Assembly (NCBI RefSeq): GCF_011044155.1
Contig: NZ_CP049056.1
Span: 2,728,001-2,792,000, forward strand
DNA length: 64,000 bases
Reading direction: 5' to 3'
From: Pikeienuella piscinae
GTDB taxonomy: Bacteria > Pseudomonadota > Alphaproteobacteria > Rhodobacterales > Rhodobacteraceae
Positions 1 through 9,717 of this stretch are shown here, in pieces (position 1 is the stretch's first letter; every line of letters starts with the position of its first letter). The position numbers and the translations under genes were made by a program. Under the pieces are notes generated by a model. That model did not search any database and was not told where the DNA came from. It worked only from the letters and a program-made list of their open reading frames with translations.

Positions 1-89
1 GCGGGGCGCGAGAGACGTCTCGGGCTTCGCCATCGTAGAACGCTGCTTTCTAAAGCTCGCGCTCACGGTAAAGCGAGCGAAGGGATGAT
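1..89. other. Non-coding edge downstream of parB
   Basis: No complete gene fits here. The minus strand holds a small inverted repeat, GCTCGC at 55-60 and GCGAGC at 73-78, followed in the parB transcription direction by TTTAG. It could be a weak terminator for the par transcript. An ATG on the minus strand at 33 is open to the window edge (MAKPETSLAPR) and might start the next minus-strand gene, but it lacks a convincing ribosome site and only eleven codons are visible. Confidence 0.3.
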
Positions 90-956
90 CTATCGCATTA
101 ACAATCGACAGATCGCATCAAGATCTTCGAGCGAACCGTAAGATATTTTCAGGTTCCCCCCCTTCTCACTTCGATGATCTATCGCGACCTTCAAACCGAG
201 CGCCGCGGAGAGGTCGTTTTCGAGTGAGACGGTATCCGCGTCCTTCACAGCACGTCTGCGTTTGGTGCTTGTCGGCGCCGGAACCCTGCGGGCGAGATCT
301 TCGGTCTGTCTGACTGTAAGGCCGTCGGCGATTACCTTGTGGGCGAGCGACGCTGGATCAGTCGACGTGATGAGCGCGCGTGCGTGTCCGACGCTGAGGC
401 GACCTTCTCCAAGCATCGTCCGCACTTCCTCCGGAAGCGTCAGAAGGCGCAGCATGTTTGCGATATGCGGCCGGCTCTTGCCGATTGCGCGGGCGAGTCC
501 GGCTTGGCTGTGTCCATGTCGTTCAATTAATTCAGAATAGGCGGAAGCCTCCTCTAGTGGATTGAGGTCGGCCCGTTGGACGTTTTCGATGATGGCGATT
601 TCATAGGCGTCTTCGTCCGTGAGTTCACGTATGACCACCGGAATCTCATGGAGACCGACCTTCTGCGCGGCGCGCCAGCGGCGCTCGCCCGCGACGATCT
701 GGAATCCATCCTCGCGATCCGGATCGGGACGCACCAATAGTGGTTGGATAACGCCCTTTTCACGAATAGACGCAATCAAATCGTCCATCTCGTTCGGTTT
801 GAAAGTTTTCCTCGGTTGATTCGGGTTCGCACGAACGAGGTCGATCGGGAGGGATCGCCGCGCAGGCCCTGTTTCGGTGGAGCCCGTGTAGGTATCTTCG
901 CCAAGAAGAGACGAAAGCCCGCGGCCGAGCGCTCGTTTCTTATTTGTTTCAGACAC
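90..956 (-). CDS. parB: Chromosome partitioning protein ParB (Spo0J)
   Basis: ParB binds parS near the origin, spreads along DNA as a CTP-dependent clamp, and works with ParA to segregate the origin. The 288-residue product has the N-terminal ALGRGLSSLLG segment (ParA-contacting in the family), the CTP-binding GERRWR motif at about 90-95, the ENVQR motif near 124-128, a helix-turn-helix around 150-170 (SQAGLARAIGKSRPHI) and a short C-terminal dimerisation segment. The open frame runs further upstream to 1031. I chose the GTG at 956 because it overlaps the parA stop (GTGTCTGA), gives the usual ParB N-terminus, and has GGAAAGG just upstream. It is the last gene of the mnmG-rsmG-parA-parB run. 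Two parS-like palindromes lie upstream in rsmG and mnmG. Confidence 0.97.
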   Translation of the reverse strand: MSETNKKRALGRGLSSLLGEDTYTGSTETGPARRSLPIDLVRANPNQPRKTFKPNEMDDLIASIREKGVIQPLLVRPDPDREDGFQIVAGERRWRAAQKVGLHEIPVVIRELTDEDAYEIAIIENVQRADLNPLEEASAYSELIERHGHSQAGLARAIGKSRPHIANMLRLLTLPEEVRTMLGEGRLSVGHARALITSTDPASLAHKVIADGLTVRQTEDLARRVPAPTSTKRRRAVKDADTVSLENDLSAALGLKVAIDHRSEKGGNLKISYGSLEDLDAICRLLMR

Positions 957-1752
957 TTGCTTTACCTTTCCGTCTGATGAACTCGGCCGCCAGAAACTGG
1001 TAGGCTTGGCTGCCAGCGCAGACCTGATCATAGATTAGAGCCGGGACGCCATGCGACGGCGCTTCCGATAGTCGGACATTTCTGGGAATGACCGTCTCAT
1101 AGACCAAGGCGCCGAGGGCTTCGCGGACGTCGGCCTCGACTTGTGACGAGAGATTGTTGCGTCGATCATACATTGTCAGAACGATGCCCTCGACGGCGAG
1201 ACGGGGATTAAGGTTTCGCCGAACTCTTTCGATGGTATTGAGCAGTTGTGAAAGTCCTTCCAGCGCAAAGAACTCGCATTGCAACGGCACGAGCACGGCG
1301 TGTGCGGCGGCCATCGCATTGACGGTCAGAAGATTTAACGATGGTGGACAGTCGATCAGGATTTCGTCGTAACCATTGGCCAGAGAGGCGGTCTCCGATG
1401 GAAAAATCGCGTTCCTGAGCCGTTGAGATCGGTTCGGGCGGCCCGCCAGATCGACATCGACACCACTCAGATCGACGATCGATGGCGCGAGGCTGAAATT
1501 GGGTATCGCGGTCGGTCGCGTGACGCTCTCAAGGCTCACGTCTCCGAGCATCAATTCATACGTGCTTGGCTTTCGCTGGCTTGCCTCGAATCCGAGGCCG
1601 GTACTGGCGTTACCTTGTGGGTCAAGGTCGATAAGCAGCGTACGTCGGCCGGTCGCAGCAAGGGCGGTCGCCAGATTGATCGCAGTTGTGGTTTTTCCGA
1701 CGCCACCCTTCTGGTTTGCGATTGCGACGATATGTGGAGCTTTATCGGTCAT
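949..1752 (-). CDS. parA: Chromosome partitioning ATPase ParA (Soj)
   Basis: A 267-residue ParA/Soj ATPase. It dimerises on ATP, coats the nucleoid, and is released by ParB so that the origin complex moves. The deviant Walker A motif NQKGGVGKTTT is at about 13-23, with both the signature lysine (15) and the P-loop lysine (20). The Walker B strand reads ILIDCPPSLNLLT. There is no long N-terminal DNA-binding extension, as expected for a chromosomal Soj. The start overlaps the rsmG stop by 4 nt and the 3' end overlaps parB by 8 nt, so translation is probably coupled along the operon. Confidence 0.98.
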   Translation of the reverse strand: MTDKAPHIVAIANQKGGVGKTTTAINLATALAATGRRTLLIDLDPQGNASTGLGFEASQRKPSTYELMLGDVSLESVTRPTAIPNFSLAPSIVDLSGVDVDLAGRPNRSQRLRNAIFPSETASLANGYDEILIDCPPSLNLLTVNAMAAAHAVLVPLQCEFFALEGLSQLLNTIERVRRNLNPRLAVEGIVLTMYDRRNNLSSQVEADVREALGALVYETVIPRNVRLSEAPSHGVPALIYDQVCAGSQAYQFLAAEFIRRKGKASV

Positions 1753-2381
1753 TGCGGTCCGATCAGTCGCGACAGATCGCCAAGGCGCAATATCACACCC
1801 TCTTTTTCATTTTGGCTCTCTATCTCTTTGACTTTCATATTCCAGGCTCGCGACGCGGCTGCAATTTCAGTTGCTCGGTTTCTTCCCTTTGGAAACAGAC
1901 AGATCGTCTTACTAGTGATGAATGGCTCGGCATAATCCAGCAGTTTCGGGAGCGGAGAGAGGGCTCTGGCTGAAACAACATCGAAGGGACGCGGCTCGAT
2001 ATGTTCGCCAAGTCTACGTGTTTCGATCGTGACAGTCACGCCCATTGCACGGGACGCTTCAGCCATGAAGGCTGATTTCCTTGTGTCGCTATCTATGAGC
2101 ACCATTCTTTCCAGCGGGGCAGTTTCCTGCCGTACGGCGGCGACGAGGAGCCCTGGCAACCCGGCGCCCGAACCCAGATCGACCCAGCTGCGTGCATCCA
2201 TGGGTGCAAGATACGCCAACTGGGTGCTGTCAATGATATGACGCCGCCAGAGATCAGAAATTGAACCAGGAGAAACAAGGTTTATCTTCCGGTTCCAGCG
2301 CGCTAGGAGCTCTGCATAGATTTCCAATCGCGCATGAGTTTCACGTGAAACAGGCGGAACGGTGGTGCGGCAGGCGCTCAT
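1749..2381 (-). CDS. rsmG: 16S rRNA (guanine-N7)-methyltransferase RsmG (GidB)
   Basis: RsmG methylates N7 of G527 of 16S rRNA with S-adenosylmethionine. The 210-residue length fits the family. The SAM-binding motif I is WVDLGSGAG at about 66-74. The N-terminal residues VSRETHA (11-17) are encoded by a parS-like palindrome, so the gene start also carries a partition site. The start overlaps the mnmG stop by 4 nt (ATGA) and the end overlaps parA by 4 nt. The order mnmG-rsmG-parA-parB is a classical origin-proximal operon. Confidence 0.96.
   Translation of the reverse strand: MSACRTTVPPVSRETHARLEIYAELLARWNRKINLVSPGSISDLWRRHIIDSTQLAYLAPMDARSWVDLGSGAGLPGLLVAAVRQETAPLERMVLIDSDTRKSAFMAEASRAMGVTVTIETRRLGEHIEPRPFDVVSARALSPLPKLLDYAEPFITSKTICLFPKGRNRATEIAAASRAWNMKVKEIESQNEKEGVILRLGDLSRLIGPQ
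2337..2352. promoter_or_regulatory. parS: parS-like ParB binding site inside rsmG
   Basis: AGTTTCACGTGAAACA is a near-perfect 16-bp palindrome. It differs only in the first base from the alphaproteobacterial parS consensus TGTTTCACGTGAAACA. It lies within the 5' coding part of rsmG, about 7.5 kb from the proposed oriC. ParB binding is inferred from the match. The consensus itself is established knowledge. Confidence 0.85.
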
Positions 2382-4270
2382 CCGGCCATCGGCTCACTAC
2401 TTCGGCCTGAATCTTTCAGCGCCAGTCCAAGGAGGATGGTCATGGCCGCCGGCGTCAGTCCCTCTATCCGGGCTGCCTGACCAATCGTTGCCGGCCGTGC
2501 GACAGCCAACTTTTCCCTGACTTCGACCGACAACCCGGGCATTTCCAGATAGTCGACGTCTTCGGGAAGAATCGCCGCACCACTTTCCTTCAGACGAGAT
2601 ATTTCGGTCTGCTGCCTGTTCAGTAGCTCCGAATAGAGAGATTCGATCCTTATCTGGTCAAGAACATCTGAGTCTATACTAGCGATTTCAGGCCAGACTT
2701 CGCCCAACTTGGCGAATGTAACGGTTCGATCCGCGAGAAGCTGAGCGGCCGTACGTCGGACTCCATCAAGCCTCACATTGATCCCGAACTCGCGCGCTTT
2801 TGTCGGTGAAATGCTGAGGCTGTTCACCCGTTTCCTCGCGTTGTGGAGGCGCGTCATCTTTGTCTGGAACTTTTCGTATCTCGCATCTCCCACACATCCT
2901 ATCATTCGGCCACGCTCCGTGAGGCGCTGGTCGGCATTGTCAATACGGTGCTGGATTCGATACTCTGTCCGGGACGTGAACATACGATAGGGCTCGGTGA
3001 CGCCAGAATTGGTCAGGTCATCCACCAACACACCGATATAACCATCAGAGCGGTCGAGAATTAGTGGGTCGCTCTCCCGTGACCGAAGGCCGGCGTTGAG
3101 ACCCGCCAGCAATCCCTGGGCGGCGGCTTCCTCATAACCAGTCGTTCCATTAATCTGGCCGGCGAAGTAAAGGCCATCTATCGCTTTGGTCATCAGACAT
3201 CGATCGAGTGCTCGCGGATCAATGTAATCATATTCAATCGCGTAGCCTGGACGGATCATCGCCACTTCTTCCAGGCCGCGGATTGTATGAAGCGCGTCGA
3301 GTTGAACCGTTTCCGGAAGCGAGTTTGAAATGCCATTGGGATAAACAGTGTCATCGCCGATTCCTTCTCTCTCCAGAAATATTTGGTGAGAAGTCTTATT
3401 CGCAAACCTGACGATCTTGTCTTCAATAGATGGGCAATACCTTGGTCCACCACCGCTGATCGCGCCGGCATATACTGCGGACTTACCCAGATTTTCTCTA
3501 ATAATCTCATGTGTTGCAGCGTTGGTATGGGTCACTCCGCAATCGATCTGCCGGAGAGCAGGCGCGTCGCTCATGAATGAGAGCATCACCGGTTCGACGT
3601 CTCCGGGCTGCGAATCGATATTGCTCCAGTTGATGGTCCGACCATCAAGACGCGGCGGTGTGCCAGTCTTCAATCTGCCGAGACGGAAACCGATGTCCTC
3701 CATCCGCCGCGCCAGTTTCGTCGCTGAGCTGTCTCCCATGCGGCCTCCATCGTGAGCGCGATCACCAATGTGAATGACGCCCCTCAAGAAGGTCCCGGTT
3801 GTCAAGACGACGGATCTACTGCGCAGTCTTGTTCCATCAAACAGGACAACCCCGCGCACCGAGCGTTTCTCGATAATTAGATCTGCGACCTCCGCTTCGG
3901 TGACGCAAGCGGATGATTTTCCAATCATCGATTGTATGCATCTCCGGTATACTGCTCGATCGCACTGCGCCCGTGGTCCTTGAACGGCCGGCCCCTTGCT
4001 TCTGTTCAATAACCTGAACTGGGTGCCCGCCATGTCAGCTGCGCGTCCCATGACGCCATCGAGCGCATCGATCTCACGAACCAGATGACCTTTTCCGAGC
4101 CCGCCTATGGCGGGATTGCAGGACATTTCACCAATTCGGTCGAAGCGGTGCGTGATCAGAAGCGTTTTCGCCCCGATCCTGTCCGCGGCCAGGCATGCTT
4201 CCGCTCCGGCATGACCGCCGCCAACCACGATGACATCGAAATCCTCTGATCCCTGTTTCACGTGAAACAC
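2378..4270 (-). CDS. mnmG: tRNA uridine-5-carboxymethylaminomethyl modification enzyme MnmG (GidA)
   Basis: MnmG is the FAD-containing partner of MnmE. Together they add the carboxymethylaminomethyl group to U34 of certain tRNAs. The 630-residue length is typical. The FAD motif GGGHAGAEA is at about 17-25, and [14 protein letters not shown] follows near residue 50. The GTG start at 4270 directly follows the mnmE TAG. The first codons (MFHVKQ) are the coding reading of a perfect parS palindrome. GGTAAG sits a few bases upstream. Codon use here is less GC-biased than in genes right of the origin. Confidence 0.97.
   Translation of the reverse strand: MFHVKQGSEDFDVIVVGGGHAGAEACLAADRIGAKTLLITHRFDRIGEMSCNPAIGGLGKGHLVREIDALDGVMGRAADMAGTQFRLLNRSKGPAVQGPRAQCDRAVYRRCIQSMIGKSSACVTEAEVADLIIEKRSVRGVVLFDGTRLRSRSVVLTTGTFLRGVIHIGDRAHDGGRMGDSSATKLARRMEDIGFRLGRLKTGTPPRLDGRTINWSNIDSQPGDVEPVMLSFMSDAPALRQIDCGVTHTNAATHEIIRENLGKSAVYAGAISGGGPRYCPSIEDKIVRFANKTSHQIFLEREGIGDDTVYPNGISNSLPETVQLDALHTIRGLEEVAMIRPGYAIEYDYIDPRALDRCLMTKAIDGLYFAGQINGTTGYEEAAAQGLLAGLNAGLRSRESDPLILDRSDGYIGVLVDDLTNSGVTEPYRMFTSRTEYRIQHRIDNADQRLTERGRMIGCVGDARYEKFQTKMTRLHNARKRVNSLSISPTKAREFGINVRLDGVRRTAAQLLADRTVTFAKLGEVWPEIASIDSDVLDQIRIESLYSELLNRQQTEISRLKESGAAILPEDVDYLEMPGLSVEVREKLAVARPATIGQAARIEGLTPAAMTILLGLALKDSGRSSEPMAG
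4254..4269. promoter_or_regulatory. parS: Perfect parS site at the mnmG start
   Basis: TGTTTCACGTGAAACA is a perfect 16-bp palindrome identical to the parS consensus known from Caulobacter and relatives. It spans codons 1-6 of mnmG (MFHVKQ), so the start region of a tRNA-modification gene also serves as a partition site. It is about 5.5 kb from the proposed oriC. Confidence 0.93.
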
Positions 4271-5581
4271 CTACTTACCAATACAAAATCGAGCGAACAC
4301 CTCATCGAGCACATCCTCAGCGCCAACCGGATCGACGATGCCCTCAAGCGCTCTGATCGCATACTTCGCATGCGCCGCGCAAACCTCTTCGTCATTCGTG
4401 TTCAGGGCGGCTTCCAGCTCATCGACTGCGTTGCGCAGTCCATCGAGCTGACGCTTATGAGCCGCATATCCGGAGCCTGCGGCCCGTCGCGACAGTGTCG
4501 TAAAAATCATATCAAGCAACTGGGCCACCCCATCACCCGTCACTGTTGACAGGTTGATGTCGCCTGGTCCAACGCCATTATCGCATTTGGCCCAGACTCG
4601 AATATCGTTATCTCTGCATTTGACAAGATCGGCTTCTGCGCGAGTATCCGCGGAGGACATCAGAATTCGAATATCAGCCGCTTCGGCGCTCAACAATGCG
4701 CGCTCGACCCCGATTTTTTCAATCTCATCCGAGGTATCGCGAAGCCCCGCCATATCAAGAAATGTCACGTATAATCCATTGATATCGACAGGTATTCGTA
4801 GAACATCGCGTGTTGTTCCCGCAATTGGAGAGACGATAGCGCTTTCCTTTTCCGCCAGCATATTGATCAGAGACGACTTGCCCACATTGGGAGGGCCGAC
4901 GAGCGCCACCTCGAAACCTTCACGAACCTTCTTCGAGAACGCCGAGGCCTCCAAGATGAGCTTCAATTCGCGTCCAATTTCCGAAATGTTGCTTCGCACG
5001 GCAGCAAGATCTTCATCGGATATGTCGACCTCGTCGCCGAACTCAATCGCTGCTTCGATCAGTGCTAGCCCGTCAATCAATCGTCCACGCCAACTGGCGA
5101 TCTGACTGGAGAATCGCCCTTCCGTCAGCGCCAGCGCCTGTCTGCGCTGTGATTCCGTTTCAGCGTCGATCAGGTCGGCAAGACCCTCCGCTTGGGTCAG
5201 ATCGAGCTTTCCATTGATCAAGGCTCTGCGTGTGAACTCTCCGGGTGCGGCCATTCTTAAACCGGGGATCCCCGAAAGCGCTTCCAACACACGCGCCAAT
5301 GTCGCCCGTCCTCCATGAACGTGAAATTCCGCCATTGATTCGCCAGTATAGCTCGACCTCGCCTCAAAGAAGACGACAAGCGCCTGGTCGATCGTTTCAT
5401 CGGAATCACTCGCGAATTTGAGTCGCCTCAGGCTCATGTACCGTGGTGCGGGGCAGGAACCAGCCAGGCATTCGATACAATGCCTGGCGTCAGGCCCGGA
5501 CACTCTGATTACAGCAACCCCGGCACGCCCGGCCGCTGTGGCCGGCGCGAATATCGTGTCATGATTATCAGAGACCGGCAC
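4271..5581 (-). CDS. mnmE: tRNA modification GTPase MnmE (TrmE)
   Basis: A GTPase that partners MnmG in wobble-uridine modification. The product has the N-terminal tetrahydrofolate-binding domain (DTIFAPATAAGRAGVAVIRV), a G domain inserted in a helical domain with P-loop GPPNVGKSS near residue 230 and DMAGLRDT downstream, and the C-terminal FCIGK whose cysteine is conserved in the family. The frame stays open to a TTG at 5599. I prefer the GTG at 5581, preceded by GAGG, which gives 436 residues. A start at 5596 or 5599 cannot be excluded. It is divergent from qor, with about 60 bp between the starts. Confidence 0.95.
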   Translation of the reverse strand: MPVSDNHDTIFAPATAAGRAGVAVIRVSGPDARHCIECLAGSCPAPRYMSLRRLKFASDSDETIDQALVVFFEARSSYTGESMAEFHVHGGRATLARVLEALSGIPGLRMAAPGEFTRRALINGKLDLTQAEGLADLIDAETESQRRQALALTEGRFSSQIASWRGRLIDGLALIEAAIEFGDEVDISDEDLAAVRSNISEIGRELKLILEASAFSKKVREGFEVALVGPPNVGKSSLINMLAEKESAIVSPIAGTTRDVLRIPVDINGLYVTFLDMAGLRDTSDEIEKIGVERALLSAEAADIRILMSSADTRAEADLVKCRDNDIRVWAKCDNGVGPGDINLSTVTGDGVAQLLDMIFTTLSRRAAGSGYAAHKRQLDGLRNAVDELEAALNTNDEEVCAAHAKYAIRALEGIVDPVGAEDVLDEVFARFCIGK

Positions 5582-5641
5582 TTGACCTCGACCCACCAAA
5601 GATTTCTTCTCGGCTCATATCCGAGAGTGAAAGGGTCCGCC

Positions 5642-6616
5642 ATGGTCAAACGCATCACAATCGATCAGTTCGGAGGCCCGGAAGTCATGAAGCTGACAGA
5701 AGGCGCAGAGCCGCATCCAGGTCCGGGTGAAATCTCGATCCAACATGAGGCAATCGGGCTCAATTTCATCGACACCTATCATCGGAGCGGTCTCTACCCA
5801 TTGCCGCTGCCCAGCGGCATTGGACTGGAGGCTGCCGGCACGATCGTTGAGGTTGGCGACGGCGTTGAAGCGATGAAGCCGGGGGATCGAGTCGGTTACT
5901 GTTCGGGTCCCATCGGCGCCTATTCGGAAGTACATGCCGTTAAAGCTGATCGCGCCATTCCGCTTCCCATTGGGATCAGCAGCGACACCGCCGCCGCATC
6001 GATGCTGAAAGGCCTGACGGTGCAATATCTTATCAGGCAGATATATAGAGTTAAGGCGGGTGAGACTGTTCTCTTTCACGCGGCCGCCGGTGGTGTCGGT
6101 CTCATCGCATGCCAGTGGCTCAAGCACCTCGGCGCCACGGTTATCGGCACGGTTGGATCGGATAAGAAAGCAGAGATGGCGGTGAACGCCGGATGTGATC
6201 ATATTATCCGATACGATCGGGATGATATCGCGACCAGGGTCCGCGAGATCACGGATGGCGGAATGGTCCCCGTCGTTTTTGACGGGGTCGGCGCCAGCAC
6301 ATGGACAGCTTCCCTCGACAGCCTTCGCAAGCGCGGTCTGATGGTCAGCTTCGGTAACGCCTCAGGCCCAGTGACCGATGTCAATCTCGGAATACTCGCG
6401 TCCAAAGGCTCGCTTTTCGTCACAAGGCCGACTCTCTTCGACTACACGGCCGAACGCGCGGATCTTGAAGCCGCCGCAACGGATCTCTTCGATGTAATCG
6501 GGGCGGGCGCCGTCAAGATCGACATCAATGCCCAATACCCGTTGGCTAACGCCGTCGACGCTCACCGCGACCTGGAAGCGAGAAAGACTACCGGGTCGAC
6601 GATCCTTCGCCCTTGA
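5642..6616 (+). CDS. Quinone oxidoreductase, zeta-crystallin type (MDR family)
   Basis: A 324-residue NADPH-dependent quinone reductase of the medium-chain dehydrogenase/reductase superfamily, zinc-free class. The N-terminal GroES-like domain includes GIGLEAAGTIVEVGDGV (about 59-75). The NADPH-binding Rossmann motif AAAGGVG is at about 147-153. The family uses NADPH to reduce quinones or alkenals in the cytosol. The ORF extends upstream into mnmE on the other strand. The ATG at 5642 matches the family N-terminus (MVKRITIDQFGGPEVM). It is the only plus-strand gene within the mnmE-rho block, so it looks like an insertion in an otherwise conserved order. Confidence 0.9.
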   Translation: MVKRITIDQFGGPEVMKLTEGAEPHPGPGEISIQHEAIGLNFIDTYHRSGLYPLPLPSGIGLEAAGTIVEVGDGVEAMKPGDRVGYCSGPIGAYSEVHAVKADRAIPLPIGISSDTAAASMLKGLTVQYLIRQIYRVKAGETVLFHAAAGGVGLIACQWLKHLGATVIGTVGSDKKAEMAVNAGCDHIIRYDRDDIATRVREITDGGMVPVVFDGVGASTWTASLDSLRKRGLMVSFGNASGPVTDVNLGILASKGSLFVTRPTLFDYTAERADLEAAATDLFDVIGAGAVKIDINAQYPLANAVDAHRDLEARKTTGSTILRP

Positions 6617-6670
6617 ACAGATCTAGCCAAGGAAAAATATGTACGGCGGGCCGCCGAAGTTCGATTTGAC

Positions 6671-6698
6671 CCCGCAAGACCAGTGTTCATGCGGGTTT
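6671..6698 (+). terminator. Possible weak hairpin downstream of qor
   Basis: CCCGCA (6671-6676) can pair with TGCGGG (6690-6695) across a 13-base loop, followed by TTT. It lies in the 197-bp gap between the convergent qor and rho genes. The stem is short and the T-tract poor, so this is only a tentative terminator. The rest of the gap shows no gene. Confidence 0.25.
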
Positions 6699-6813
6699 GA
6701 TCCATGTTTTCCAGAAAGACCCGAATAAGGCATCCTATTTCAAAGTCGGCACCAATCGCCATTCTCTGATTCGGCGACTCTACGTAAGTGCGCCCTGTAG
6801 TCGAAATTGATTC

Positions 6814-8088
6814 CTAGGCGTTCATGGAATCAAAGAACTCGCTATTGGACTTCGTTTGCTTGAGCTTCCCAAGCAGAAATTCGATTGCATCCGTCGTGCC
6901 CATCGGGTTGAGAATCCGCCTGAGGACGAACATTTTCGTCAATTCCGCCTTGTCGACGAGAAGTTCTTCTTTCCGTGTCCCGGATTTCAGAATGTCCATC
7001 GCCGGGAATACCCGCTTGTCGGCGACTTTCCGATCGAGAACGATCTCCGAGTTGCCGGTGCCCTTGAATTCTTCGAAGATGACCTCGTCCATCCGGCTTC
7101 CAGTGTCGATCAGCGCCGTGGAAATGATCGTGAGCGATCCGCCTTCCTCGATATTGCGCGCCGCACCGAAAAACCGCTTCGGCCGTTGCAGCGCATTGGC
7201 GTCCACACCCCCGGTAAGCACCTTGCCGGAGGAAGGCACAACCGTGTTAAACGCGCGTCCCAACCGGGTGATCGAGTCGAGCAGGATCACTACATCACGT
7301 CCATGTTCGACAAGTCGCTTGGCCTTTTCGATTACCATCTCCGCCACCGCGACATGCCGTGTCGCTGGTTCATCGAAAGTAGAGGAGACCACCTCACCCT
7401 TGACCGAACGCTGCATGTCGGTGACTTCTTCCGGTCGTTCGTCGATCAACAGGACAATTAGAAAGCATTCCGGGTGGTTGCGTTCGATCGAATAGGCGAT
7501 GTTCTGCAGAAGAACGGTCTTGCCGGTGCGCGGCGGCGCGACGATCAGGCAGCGCTGTCCCTTGCCGATTGGCGATACGAGGTCGATCACCCGCGCCGAG
7601 CGGTCCTTCACTGTCGGATCCTCGATCTCCAGTTTGAAACGCTGGTCGGGGTAGAGCGGCGTCAGGTTGTCGAAATGAACCTTGTGGCGCGCCATCTCCG
7701 GTTCTTCGAAATTGATCGTATGAACCTTGGTCAGAGCGAAATACCGTTCACCTTCCTTTGGCTCCCTGATCAGGCCCTCGATCGTATCGCCGGTCCGCAA
7801 TGCGAAACGCCTGATCTGGTTCGGTGAGACATAGATATCATCCGGTCCAGGAAGATAATTCGCATCCGGTGAACGGAGAAATCCGAACCCATCGAGCAAG
7901 ACCTCAAGCACGCCCTCCCCGATGATCTCGACATCACGTTCAGCCAACTCCTTGAGAATAGCGAACATCATGTCTTGCTTGCGCATTGAACTGGCGTTCT
8001 CGACCTCAATCTCTTCAGCAAATTTCAGAAGATCGGTTGGGCTCTTCGCTTTCAGTTCAGAAAGCTTGAGTTGGGTGATGTTCATCAT
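6814..8088 (-). CDS. rho: Transcription termination factor Rho
   Basis: Rho is the hexameric RNA-dependent ATPase helicase that terminates transcription. The chosen product is 424 residues, the usual length. It has the N-terminal helical segment, an RNA-binding cold-shock-like domain ([20 protein letters not shown], about 65-84), the Walker A loop APPRTGKT at about 184-191, [10 protein letters not shown], and the Q/R-loop region ([20 protein letters not shown]). The frame continues upstream to 8238. Internal ATGs at 8097, 8088 and 8085 are all possible, and the MMNITQL start with GGATTTG before it fits the family best. A 133-bp gap separates it from hemJ, room for its own promoter or for the leader attenuation known for rho in other bacteria. 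Confidence 0.96.
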   Translation of the reverse strand: MMNITQLKLSELKAKSPTDLLKFAEEIEVENASSMRKQDMMFAILKELAERDVEIIGEGVLEVLLDGFGFLRSPDANYLPGPDDIYVSPNQIRRFALRTGDTIEGLIREPKEGERYFALTKVHTINFEEPEMARHKVHFDNLTPLYPDQRFKLEIEDPTVKDRSARVIDLVSPIGKGQRCLIVAPPRTGKTVLLQNIAYSIERNHPECFLIVLLIDERPEEVTDMQRSVKGEVVSSTFDEPATRHVAVAEMVIEKAKRLVEHGRDVVILLDSITRLGRAFNTVVPSSGKVLTGGVDANALQRPKRFFGAARNIEEGGSLTIISTALIDTGSRMDEVIFEEFKGTGNSEIVLDRKVADKRVFPAMDILKSGTRKEELLVDKAELTKMFVLRRILNPMGTTDAIEFLLGKLKQTKSNSEFFDSMNA

Positions 8089-8221
8089 CAAATCCATTGG
8101 GGGTGATGTGCGGTTGAGAGGGAAGTTTCCGAGCAGGGCTGGAGAGGCTGTTCCGGAAGAAACCAGACGCGAATGCGTACGGAATTTATGTGGCGGTGCG
8201 CGCTGAATGTCAATTCCGGGA

Positions 8222-8683
8222 TCAGAATGGCCGTCCAATCACCATTAGAACGATAACAATCATCAGAAGCGCTGGAATCTCATTCACCATACGAAAGAAC
8301 CTGCCGCTATGATGGCTCGTTCGATCCGCCAGCGCCTTTCGCCAACGCCCCAGGGCGTGATGATACCAGGTCAGACTTAGAACCATGGCGGCCTTCACCC
8401 AGGGCCAACCATCATGCCAATCGATAATTCCTGGTGTGAAAATAAGGATCAACCCAAAAACCCATGAGGAAATCATTGCCGGCCTCATGATAAAATAGAA
8501 AAGCTTTATTTCCATTTTATTAAAAATTTCATATAAATTCGAAATATTTTCTTTATTTTCAGCGTGATAAACAAATAAACGCGGAAGGTAAAGCAACCCC
8601 GCCATCCAAGAAATTACAGAAATCACATGTAGCGCCAGGCTCCAAGGATAAAAATCGAGAAAAACCCCTTCAAGCCACGCCAT
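8222..8683 (-). CDS. hemJ: Protoporphyrinogen IX oxidase HemJ
   Basis: A 153-residue integral membrane protein of the HemJ (UPF0093/CopD-like) family. It oxidises protoporphyrinogen IX to protoporphyrin IX, late in haem synthesis. About four membrane spans are visible. The conserved N-terminal block [20 protein letters not shown] (about 18-37) and the WYHH segment fit the family. The ATG at 8683 follows the hemE stop by 2 nt and has GAAGGG upstream. A TTG two codons earlier would overlap hemE instead. The coding DNA at about 8460-8600 is strikingly AT-rich (line 8521-8580 is about 18% GC by hand count), unlike both neighbours. The hemE-hemJ-rho order supports the call. Confidence 0.9.
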   Translation of the reverse strand: MAWLEGVFLDFYPWSLALHVISVISWMAGLLYLPRLFVYHAENKENISNLYEIFNKMEIKLFYFIMRPAMISSWVFGLILIFTPGIIDWHDGWPWVKAAMVLSLTWYHHALGRWRKALADRTSHHSGRFFRMVNEIPALLMIVIVLMVIGRPF

Positions 8684-8685
8684 GA

Positions 8686-9717
8686 TCAACCCTTCACCAG
8701 CCTCACGAGCATATCAACATTCGCTGGATCTGCATCTGGCGTGATTCCGTGGCCGAGATTGAGAATATGCGGACCGCCGCTAAGCGTCTCGATTGTTGTC
8801 TCCACAGCCCGTCGTAACTCATCGCCACCGGTGATCATGAGCTGTGGATCGATATTACCCTGAACCGCGGCATGCTTCTGGAGATGATCCCGCGCCCAGC
8901 CCAAATCCATCTCCTGTCCGATTGCGATGCCATCGACCCTTGTCCTGCGGACGAAGCGTAGCGCACCTTCTCCGACGCCACGTGGAAAACCGATCGCGGG
9001 AACGCCGGGATATTTCAGGCGAAGGGCTTCCACGATCCTGCGGTTGGGTTCGACACAAACGCTTTCGAACTCAGAGCCGGTCAGCGAGCCGGCCCAGCTG
9101 TCGAAGAGCTTGATAGCATCCGCTCCGGCCTCGATTTGACGAGAAAGATAAGCGATTGTGGCCTCGACTACTCGGTCGATGATTGCATTGAACGCAGTTG
9201 GATCCCGGCGCATCAATGCGTGCGCGGGCGCTTGGTCGGGGGTGCCGCGCCCTGCGATCATGTACGTCGCCACCGTCCAGGGCGCGCCAGCGAAGCCGAT
9301 TAGCGCAACCTCCGGAGGAAGCGCCCCACGCACCATTCGTACTGTTTCGTAAATCGGGCCCAGGGTTTCATGGATCTCGTCGGCGTTTCGTAACGTCGAA
9401 GCATCCGTAATCGGCGCAAGTCTTGGACCTTCCCCGGTAACGAACCACAGTTTTTGGCCAAGTGATTGAGGTATCAGCAGGATGTCGGCGAAAAGGATGG
9501 CGGCGTCGAATCCGAAACGACGGATTGGCTGCAATGTTACCTCCGCAGCGTCCTCTGGCGAGTAGCATAGTTTGAGGAACCCGCCAGCTTTTGCGCGCAC
9601 AGCGCGATATTCCGGCAGATAGCGACCGGCTTGCCGCATCAGCCAGATCGGCGGGCGTGGTAATGTTTCGCCGGCGAGAGAACGGAGAAGCGGCTTACCG
9701 AGGACGGGTTCGGGCAT
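8686..9717 (-). CDS. hemE: Uroporphyrinogen decarboxylase HemE
   Basis: HemE decarboxylates uroporphyrinogen III to coproporphyrinogen III in cytosolic haem synthesis. At 343 residues the length is typical. The family signature [18 protein letters not shown] is at 21-38, with catalytic arginines. [14 protein letters not shown] and the C-terminal LNLGHGI are also recognisable. It is the leftmost gene transcribed away from the proposed origin. In Caulobacter and Rickettsia, hemE is the established neighbour of the chromosomal origin. The Shine-Dalgarno is weak (AGAAA). Confidence 0.97.
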   Translation of the reverse strand: MPEPVLGKPLLRSLAGETLPRPPIWLMRQAGRYLPEYRAVRAKAGGFLKLCYSPEDAAEVTLQPIRRFGFDAAILFADILLIPQSLGQKLWFVTGEGPRLAPITDASTLRNADEIHETLGPIYETVRMVRGALPPEVALIGFAGAPWTVATYMIAGRGTPDQAPAHALMRRDPTAFNAIIDRVVEATIAYLSRQIEAGADAIKLFDSWAGSLTGSEFESVCVEPNRRIVEALRLKYPGVPAIGFPRGVGEGALRFVRRTRVDGIAIGQEMDLGWARDHLQKHAAVQGNIDPQLMITGGDELRRAVETTIETLSGGPHILNLGHGITPDADPANVDMLVRLVKG

